Source: Ruminococcus sp.
Lineage (GTDB): Bacteria > Bacillota_A > Clostridia > Oscillospirales > Ruminococcaceae
NCBI GenBank assembly: GCA_017418765.1
Contig: JAFOMV010000123.1
Location: 1-13,347 of the forward strand
Direction of reading: 5' to 3'
Length of the DNA stretch: 13,347 nt
A program made the translations under genes and the position numbers. Numbering within the stretch: the first letter of the stretch is position 1; every line of letters begins with the position of its first letter. A model generated the notes under the pieces. That model was not told the DNA's origin. It made no database searches and saw only the letters and a program-made list of their open reading frames with translations. Positions 5,621 to 11,054 of the stretch are shown here, piece after piece.

Positions 5621-6709
5621 ATGGCAAAGAATGGTATACTTGAAGAACTCAGGAGCAAGCTCGGGGATTCTCCCGAAGAAAACGCTGCTTTTCTGAAAAA
5701 AGAGACTGAAAGGTTCATCAAAGAGGGCAACGCTGAAGGCATCGAAGCGGCAGGAACTCTTATTCTTGAGAATATGCCTCAGAGTCAGAAAGACGAGATC
5801 GAAAGGCTGACAAGTATTGACGGCAAACCGCTCAATGAGGTGTTTGGTGAGATAACCGATCTTATAAACGAGAAGAAAATATTAGAAGCTAAACCTCTTG
5901 CAGAAAAGCTGTATAAGAAGATAATAACAGATTATCCTCAGACTGAAAAATCAAAATTTGTATCACTCAGAAATCCGTTCGAGGATAACTTTTATCAGCT
6001 CAGATTCAAGCCTGAACAGGTACTGAACCGTACTCCTTTTGATTTTGCAGAGTATATCACTACCTATGCGTATCTGCTTGTTGAGACGGGTTCGCCTCTT
6101 GATGCTATACCTGTGCTTGAAAAGGCAATAGAATACAACCCTGTGGACTGCGGCCCGTATTTTGAACTTGCGGAAGTGTATAAGCTCCTCAAGAACAAAA
6201 GACAGGTAATAAACACTACCAAAGAGACTCTTTCCATTGCGTCTTCACCTGTAGCTATCGCAAGATGTTACGCTAATATGGGATATGTGCTTACTGATAT
6301 GGGCGAGTACGATGATGCTGCGGCTTTCTATACGGCAAGTGTTATGTTCGCACCGCATCCTATGGTGCCGTATGAGATGCAGGCTCTTGCAAATAAGAAG
6401 GGCAGCCCTATAGTAAGACCTGAGCGTGAGCAGATAGTTGTTGCGATGAAGAAGTATGACATTGATTTCGGACCCGATCAGGAAGTTGTATCAGTATGTG
6501 CACAGCTTTCTGTATATTATCTCGGCGAAAATGACATACCTAATGCGCTTCAGGCTCTGAAAATGACATACAATCTTACACGTGATGAGAAGATCAAAGA
6601 GATCATACTCAAATATGATCCCGAAGCTGAGCGCCTTGTTCCAAAGCAGGAACCTGTTGAGGAAGGAAAGCAGGGTATAACTCAGACAATAAATGAGGAC
6701 AAAAAATAA
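5621..6709 (+). CDS. TPR-repeat protein of unknown function
   Basis: 362 residues with no signal peptide or membrane segment, so probably cytosolic. The first 100 residues are charged and helical. Residues 143-176 (including LVETGSPLDAIPVLEKAIEYNP), 177-210, 212-245 (NMGYVLTDMGEYDDAAAFYT) and 288-321 (VYYLGENDIPNALQALKM) read as tetratricopeptide repeats: paired helices with the usual small-residue and aromatic pattern that forms a peptide-binding groove. The tail from 340 is charged and probably disordered. The ATG at 5621 is preferred over the one at 5606 because a GAGGG (5608-5612) lies 8 bases before it, while the earlier ATG has no ribosome site. It follows the Pro/Gln-rich gene and is closed by a terminator-like hairpin, so the two probably form one unit. 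TPR proteins often bind short peptide motifs, and the neighbour is full of these; a direct partnership is inference. Confidence 0.85.
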   Translation: MAKNGILEELRSKLGDSPEENAAFLKKETERFIKEGNAEGIEAAGTLILENMPQSQKDEIERLTSIDGKPLNEVFGEITDLINEKKILEAKPLAEKLYKKIITDYPQTEKSKFVSLRNPFEDNFYQLRFKPEQVLNRTPFDFAEYITTYAYLLVETGSPLDAIPVLEKAIEYNPVDCGPYFELAEVYKLLKNKRQVINTTKETLSIASSPVAIARCYANMGYVLTDMGEYDDAAAFYTASVMFAPHPMVPYEMQALANKKGSPIVRPEREQIVVAMKKYDIDFGPDQEVVSVCAQLSVYYLGENDIPNALQALKMTYNLTRDEKIKEIILKYDPEAERLVPKQEPVEEGKQGITQTINEDKK

Positions 6710-6722
6710 TATTGCAGAGAGG

Positions 6723-6756
6723 GAGCCTGTCGGACATGATCCGCAGGCTCATTTGG
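6723..6756 (+). terminator. Terminator-like hairpin after the TPR gene
   Basis: GAGCCTG (6723-6729) pairs with CAGGCTC (6744-6750), and CGGA/TCCG extends the stem inside across one bulged T, leaving a five-base loop. The tail is ATTTGG, a weak T-run, so termination may be partial. It starts 14 bases after the TPR stop codon. Confidence 0.6.
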
Positions 6757-6910
6757 ATATTATGTGTAAAAAATATGTAAAAAGTTGGTAAGCTTGATTT
6801 TAAACATGGGTAATAATATTTGTCGAATCGGCATAATATATTATATATTATAAATGTATAGGCGGTTATTTGAATGAAAAATGCTGTTTAACGGTCAAAA
6901 TGCATAAATT

Positions 6911-6921
6911 AAAGTTACGCT
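6911..6921 (+). repeat. Motif copy 1, AAAGTTACGCT
   Basis: First of two exact 11-base direct copies, starts 47 bases apart (the second is at 6958-6968). A TTGCAA follows a few bases downstream in both. Copy 1 is followed by a poorer -10-like TAAAAT (6945-6950) at only 15 bases spacing. Confidence 0.55.
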
Positions 6922-6957
6922 ATTTGCAAGAGTTAACAATAATTTAAAATGTACGAA

Positions 6958-6968
6958 AAAGTTACGCT
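6958..6968 (+). repeat. Motif copy 2, AAAGTTACGCT, beside promoter P1
   Basis: Ends six bases before the P1 -35 box, a usual position for an activator site. A third, looser copy AAAGTAACGATT (7181-7192) overlaps P2. Confidence 0.55.
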
Positions 6969-6974
6969 TAAATG

Positions 6975-7003
6975 TTGCAATTTCAAAGCAAGTGTGATAT
7001 AAT
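6975..7003 (+). promoter_or_regulatory. Promoter P1 of the pilus operon
   Basis: TTGCAA (6975-6980), a 17-base spacer and a perfect TATAAT (6998-7003), with an extended -10 TGA directly before it. Transcription would start near 7010, leaving a leader of about 255 bases ahead of pilC. Confidence 0.75.
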
Positions 7004-7020
7004 ATTTGTATAAGTTTAAC

Positions 7021-7053
7021 AATCTGCAGCGATGGCACATCATTGCTGTGATT
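7021..7053 (+). other. Hairpin at the 5' end of the P1 transcript
   Basis: CAGCGATG (7027-7034) pairs with CATTGCTG (7041-7048), including one G-U pair, around a six-base loop; AATC/GATT can extend it across a small internal loop. It would lie within about 15 bases of the P1 transcript start. It has no T-tract, so RNA stability or a protein site is more likely than termination. Confidence 0.4.
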
Positions 7054-7176
7054 TGTACTGTCTTTAATTTTGAAGATTGTAGAATAATCTGTCTTATCAT
7101 TTGTTAAATTTACTTATGGTATATAAGTTGGTGAATATTGATAAAAAACGGATGATTATTTATGTCAAAAAAACGA

Positions 7177-7205
7177 TTGAAAAGTAACGATTAAAATGTT
7201 ATAAT
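7177..7205 (+). promoter_or_regulatory. Promoter P2 of the pilus operon
   Basis: TTGAAA (7177-7182), a 17-base spacer and a perfect TATAAT (7200-7205) with extended -10 TGT. Transcription would start near 7212, giving a short leader of about 54 bases. The motif AAAGTAACGATT begins inside the -35 box and runs into the spacer, so a protein bound there would be expected to block P2. Confidence 0.75.
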
Positions 7206-7265
7206 TGTTAGTATTAAGGCAGTGAGAAACGATCATTCAAAGTAAATATTTATGGAGGTGGTTTT

Positions 7266-8465
7266 ATGAAGAGTTATTCCTACATCGCTCAGGACGCTAG
7301 ACATAAGCAGGTCAAGGGCGTTATCAATGCCGAAAACGAACAGGAATTCATGCAGAAAGTCAAGGAAAAGGGCTTGTTCGTCAAGGATTTTACGGAAAGC
7401 GCTTCAGGAGACGCAAAGTCGTTGTACAAGTTTAACACTAAGGAGCTTGCATTCTGCTGCAGACAGCTGAGTGCTATGCTTACCTCGGGACTCACTCTTG
7501 TAAAAGCGATCGACATTCTGACAAAAGAACAGGAAAACGAAAAGGCAAGAGCAATTTGGCAGGATGTCTACGAAAACGTGCAGAAAGGTGAATCTTTCTC
7601 ATCCACACTTGAGATGCATTCAGGTTCGTTCCCTGACTTCCTCATCTCAATGGTCGGCGCAGGTGAGACCAGCGGTTCTCTGGATATCATCATGCAGAGA
7701 ATGTCCGACCACTACGCAAAGGAAAATAAGCTGAAGAATACGATCAAGAGCGCAATGATCTATCCTATGATACTCCTGGGACTCTGTATCGTTATCGTTA
7801 TCTTCCTCTTTACGAAGATCATGCCGGTATTCCTCGGAATGTACGATGATCCTTCTACCATGCCTTTCCTTACTAAGGTCATGAAGGCTATCAGTGACTT
7901 CCTTGTAAACTACTGGTTCATACTTATAGCATTGATAATCGGTCTTGTATTCCTGATAAGATATCTGCTGAAGATACCTGATTTCAGAATGAAGGTCGAT
8001 CGAATGCTGATAAAGGGACCCGGTTTTGGTCCGCTTGTAACAAAGATCTATACAGGTCGTTTCGCCCGTACACTTTCAAACCTCTATTCAAGTGGTATCC
8101 CGATGGTAGAATGTCTCGAAAAATCATCAAAGATACTCGGAAACAGCTACATCGACAAGAAGTTTGAAGGAGTTATCGACGAGGTAAAACAGGGTGAATC
8201 ACTGTCAGCAGCCATTACAAGAACAGAAGTTTTCGAGCCTATGTTCTGCTCAGTAGTATATGTCGGTGAGGAAGCAGGTGCACTTGATTCCATCCTTGAA
8301 AAGACAGCGGATTACTACGAAGAAGAATCAGACTCAGCTGTACAGAGACTTGTTAGTATGGTAGAGCCTATGCTCATCATATTCATGGGTGTTATCATAG
8401 CAATGGTCGTTATTGGTATCTACCCTGCACTCTACGGCTCATTCGAAAGCCTCGAAAACGAATAA
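7266..8465 (+). CDS. pilC: Type IV pilus inner-membrane platform protein PilC (GspF family)
   Basis: 399 residues, the usual PilC/GspF length. PilC is the polytopic membrane protein on which the assembly ATPase acts to insert or remove pilins. A short N-terminal segment (1-45) is followed by two T2SF domains, at about 62-184 and 265-387. Each has the family signature: FCRQLSAMLTSGLTLVKAID (64-83) with VGAGETSG (130-137), and GRFARTLSNLYSSGIPMVE (264-282) with YVGEEAG (332-338). Membrane segments fall at about 164-186, 214-236 and 368-390. The ATG follows GGAGG by 7 bases. It is the first gene of the operon, with pilMN 22 bases downstream. In many T4P and type II systems the ATPase gene comes directly before this one; here a promoter region does, so PilB must be encoded elsewhere. 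A competence (ComGB) or type II role is possible by family, but pilMN and pilO downstream favour a pilus. Confidence 0.95.
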   Translation: MKSYSYIAQDARHKQVKGVINAENEQEFMQKVKEKGLFVKDFTESASGDAKSLYKFNTKELAFCCRQLSAMLTSGLTLVKAIDILTKEQENEKARAIWQDVYENVQKGESFSSTLEMHSGSFPDFLISMVGAGETSGSLDIIMQRMSDHYAKENKLKNTIKSAMIYPMILLGLCIVIVIFLFTKIMPVFLGMYDDPSTMPFLTKVMKAISDFLVNYWFILIALIIGLVFLIRYLLKIPDFRMKVDRMLIKGPGFGPLVTKIYTGRFARTLSNLYSSGIPMVECLEKSSKILGNSYIDKKFEGVIDEVKQGESLSAAITRTEVFEPMFCSVVYVGEEAGALDSILEKTADYYEEESDSAVQRLVSMVEPMLIIFMGVIIAMVVIGIYPALYGSFESLENE

Positions 8466-8487
8466 TACGGAAAGGTGGAAAGAACAA

Positions 8488-10098
8488 ATGCTTTCATTTG
8501 ATATAACCGATAGAAATATACGTGTAGTTAAAGGCGCAGAAGCCAACAACAAGATCAAGATCAGCTCAGCTGCAACTGTAAATGTTGAGGAGGGTCTTAT
8601 CGTTAACGGACACGTAAGAGATGTTCCCAGCGTTGCAAATCTTATAAACAATGTACGTAAGATGAACAGGATGCCTGACAGGGAAGCGATCGTTTCGATC
8701 TCATCCAACCTTACGATCTTTAAGGAAATGATCGTTCCAAAGGCTAAGGGTCAGGATCTCCAGAAGATAGTAAGACTTCAGATGCAGCAGGAACTCAACC
8801 TTGATGATTCCTACAGCGTATCTTACATAGTAGTGGGCGATGCAGGTCCTGAGGCAAGTGAGCCTTCATATAAGATACTTGCTACAGCCTGCCCTTACGA
8901 GATCGTTAACAGCTACAGAGAAGTATTCAAGCTCCTCGATGTTAACCTCAAGTCTGTTATGATCGGCTGCAACTGTATCACAAAGGTACTTCTTGCTGAT
9001 GCTAAGATCAAGTCAAAGATGCCTCTCCTTGCAGTTCAGATCGATAATAACTTCATTTCACTTAACCTTTACGAGCAGGGACAGCTTTCGTTCTCACGTT
9101 TTGCTTCCATTGATCCTGCTGACTACGGCTATTCTGATGACTACGTATTTGAAGCAGTTAACGAGAATATCTTCCGTATGCTTCAGTTCCACAGAAGCCG
9201 CAACACAGGTGAGACTATTGAGAATGTTGTGTTCTACGGTGATACACATGAGTACGTAAGACTTACTGATGAACTTGAAAAGCTCGACCTCAAAACAAGT
9301 CTTATAAATGTACCTCCTCAGATACATGGTCACGAGAATCTTGAATTTTCACTTTATGCTAACGCTATCGGTGCTATGTTCAAGAGAAACAAGGAGATCG
9401 AAAAGATCAACCTTCTTGAAACTGACCTTGGTACTACTCTTAAAAATAAGGTCAAGGATGATAATGCAGGAAATGCTATCCTCGTTTTATGCCTCCTTGG
9501 TTCACTTATAGTCGGCGGCAGTACATGGGCAATTCAGAGTATAAGAAACGCAAACATCGAAAAGAATATTGAGAGTGTTGAAACTTACATCAACAGCACC
9601 GATACTCAGAACAAGCTCAGACAGCACGAAAGACTCCTCGAACTCAGAACCGAAGTTCAGGCTTACCGTGACAGAATGAACAATACTAAGGATGCTTACC
9701 TTTCACAGCCTGTTATCGACGGCGATAAGTTCGATAAGGTCGATGAGCTTCTCAAGCAGGTAGCTGAAGAAAACGAGATCGAGAACTTTGAGATAATCAA
9801 GCCTCAGTATTCAGACGGCACACTTTCATTCCTTGTACAGTGCGATGCTAAGGATGAGCAGTATGCACAGAAGCTTCCGGCAGAATTTGTTAACAGGATC
9901 CTTAAGGAAGGCTCAGATATGTTCGGTGCAGCAGGCTACAGCGGATATGTGGTTAAGGATTACACAAACAAGGGTAATACCGATAACAATGAAGTTGTAA
10001 AGAAGGCTGAATTCAATGTAAGCGCTGAACTCAAGAGTAAAGAGAGCGCATATCATCCTGAAGAAAATGAAAAATCTAACGAGGAGGCTGCTGAATAA
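8488..10098 (+). CDS. pilMN: PilM-PilN fusion protein of the type IV pilus alignment complex
   Basis: 536 residues that join two normally separate proteins. Residues 1-300 are PilM, an actin-like cytosolic protein: FDITDRNIRVVKG (4-16) in the phosphate-1 position, the characteristic QMQQELNL helix (98-105), a second actin-like lobe, and ANAIGAMFK (291-299) matching the PilM C-terminal helix. Next comes KINLLETD (306-313), the PilN N-terminal motif that normally docks in a groove of PilM, then one membrane helix (328-350), a coiled coil (353-400) and an outer alpha/beta domain (about 413-516) as in PilN. The tail is acidic. The usual PilM glycine signatures (DIG, GG) are weak, so ATP binding is uncertain. 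The start is the ATG at 8488, 9 bases after AAGGTGG; an upstream frame extension overlaps pilC and lacks a ribosome site. A pilMN gene is, to my memory, described in Clostridioides difficile, which supports the call. Confidence 0.92.
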   Translation: MLSFDITDRNIRVVKGAEANNKIKISSAATVNVEEGLIVNGHVRDVPSVANLINNVRKMNRMPDREAIVSISSNLTIFKEMIVPKAKGQDLQKIVRLQMQQELNLDDSYSVSYIVVGDAGPEASEPSYKILATACPYEIVNSYREVFKLLDVNLKSVMIGCNCITKVLLADAKIKSKMPLLAVQIDNNFISLNLYEQGQLSFSRFASIDPADYGYSDDYVFEAVNENIFRMLQFHRSRNTGETIENVVFYGDTHEYVRLTDELEKLDLKTSLINVPPQIHGHENLEFSLYANAIGAMFKRNKEIEKINLLETDLGTTLKNKVKDDNAGNAILVLCLLGSLIVGGSTWAIQSIRNANIEKNIESVETYINSTDTQNKLRQHERLLELRTEVQAYRDRMNNTKDAYLSQPVIDGDKFDKVDELLKQVAEENEIENFEIIKPQYSDGTLSFLVQCDAKDEQYAQKLPAEFVNRILKEGSDMFGAAGYSGYVVKDYTNKGNTDNNEVVKKAEFNVSAELKSKESAYHPEENEKSNEEAAE

Positions 10099-10997
10099 TG
10101 AAACTTAATTACAGAGAAAAGGTAATATTAGGTGTATTCTTAGCTATAGCAATATTACTCATAAGCTTCTTTTGGCTTGTAAAGCCAAAGACAAAGGCAA
10201 TCAAGGACAATAAAGCAAAGCTCTCACAGCTCAATGATGAAAAAGAAGAAATAGAACGTAAGATACTCCAGATACCTGTTATCCAGGGCAAGATCAAGGA
10301 ACTCTACGATGAGACAAACGATATCTCAAAGCTGTTCGTTCCATATGACGATGTAAACAGACCTTGGAATCTTGATAAGAAGATGCAGGAATATGCTGAT
10401 AAGAATCACATAAGGATCGTCTCACTCGAAGCTAATACTTCACAGTATGATGAGCTCGACTACTTCTACCATAAGGATGATGACATAGAAGAAGAATTCC
10501 GTCAGGCTGCTGACTTCAACGGCGACCTTCAGGCAGCTTATGAGCAGCAGAATGCAGAGAGCATCTCACTGGATCAGAGAGAAGTTGAGCAGCTCTTCCA
10601 GACACAGTATGGTATCAAGTGCGAAGGTACAAGAGCAGACCTCATGAACTATCTTAAGGATATCGAAAACATCGATAAGGCTGTTCTTATCAATTCTGTA
10701 AAGATCGATGACTATTCATTCGGCTTAAACGCTGCAAAGGAAGCTGGTCAGCAGATCGTTGAAGTTGTCTCAGCAGCTGAAGAAGCAGCTGCCGCAGAGG
10801 GCGAGGAGAACACAGAGGAAGGAACTGAGGCTCCGGCAGAGGAAACTCCTGCACCACAGCCAACAGCTAACGGTGACCAGATCACAAATACATCATCTAT
10901 CGAGATAGTGCTCACACACTACTCAGTAATCGACATGACTGAACCTGATACAGAATCTATTCCTGAAGCCGATAGTTCTGAGACAGCAAAAAAGTAA
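10098..10997 (+). CDS. pilO: Type IV pilus alignment protein PilO-like
   Basis: 299 residues. A short cytosolic start is followed by one membrane helix (9-27), a coiled coil (31-75), and an outer domain whose strands at about 163-206 and 265-280 fit the ferredoxin-like fold of PilO. PilO pairs with PilN to link the platform to the outer parts of the machine. Sequence identity to PilO is weak by eye; the call rests on topology and gene order. Between the two strand groups lies an insert at about 222-262 that is acidic and rich in Ala, Glu, Thr and Pro, probably a disordered loop. The C-terminal tail (281-299) is also polar. The ATG overlaps the pilMN stop by one base (TAATG), with GAGGAGG (10081-10087) 10 bases before it, so the two are translationally coupled and probably made in equal amounts. 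Confidence 0.85.
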   Translation: MKLNYREKVILGVFLAIAILLISFFWLVKPKTKAIKDNKAKLSQLNDEKEEIERKILQIPVIQGKIKELYDETNDISKLFVPYDDVNRPWNLDKKMQEYADKNHIRIVSLEANTSQYDELDYFYHKDDDIEEEFRQAADFNGDLQAAYEQQNAESISLDQREVEQLFQTQYGIKCEGTRADLMNYLKDIENIDKAVLINSVKIDDYSFGLNAAKEAGQQIVEVVSAAEEAAAAEGEENTEEGTEAPAEETPAPQPTANGDQITNTSSIEIVLTHYSVIDMTEPDTESIPEADSSETAKK

Positions 10998-11054
10998 TCT
11001 GAATACGCACTATAGTTATTGAGGTATACATAACTTGAAAGGCGGGTAGAAAAA

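Larger units (their letters stand above)
6710..7265. other. AT-rich regulatory region upstream of pilC (556 bases)
   Basis: No credible gene. After the terminator hairpin the region is very AT-rich. It contains an imperfect AT palindrome around 6834-6861 (with TTGTCG at 6822, a poor promoter candidate with an 18-base spacer to TATATT), two direct repeats of AAAGTTACGCT, two strong tandem promoters, a leader hairpin, and the pilC ribosome site GGAGGTGG (7254-7261). Confidence 0.75.

Noticed and set aside
7010..7265. c-di-GMP riboswitch before pilC
   Set aside because: Such switches control clostridial pili, so I looked for the conserved GEMM-I core (such as GACGCAAAGCC and the CGGTA/GGGGTTACC parts) and did not find them. 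GEMM-II could not be excluded by eye.
8413..8487. Longer N-terminus for pilMN starting inside pilC
   Set aside because: It would overlap pilC by about 50 bases, adds a sequence unlike PilM, and lacks a ribosome site; the ATG at 8488 has AAGGTGG at a good distance and gives a normal PilM start.
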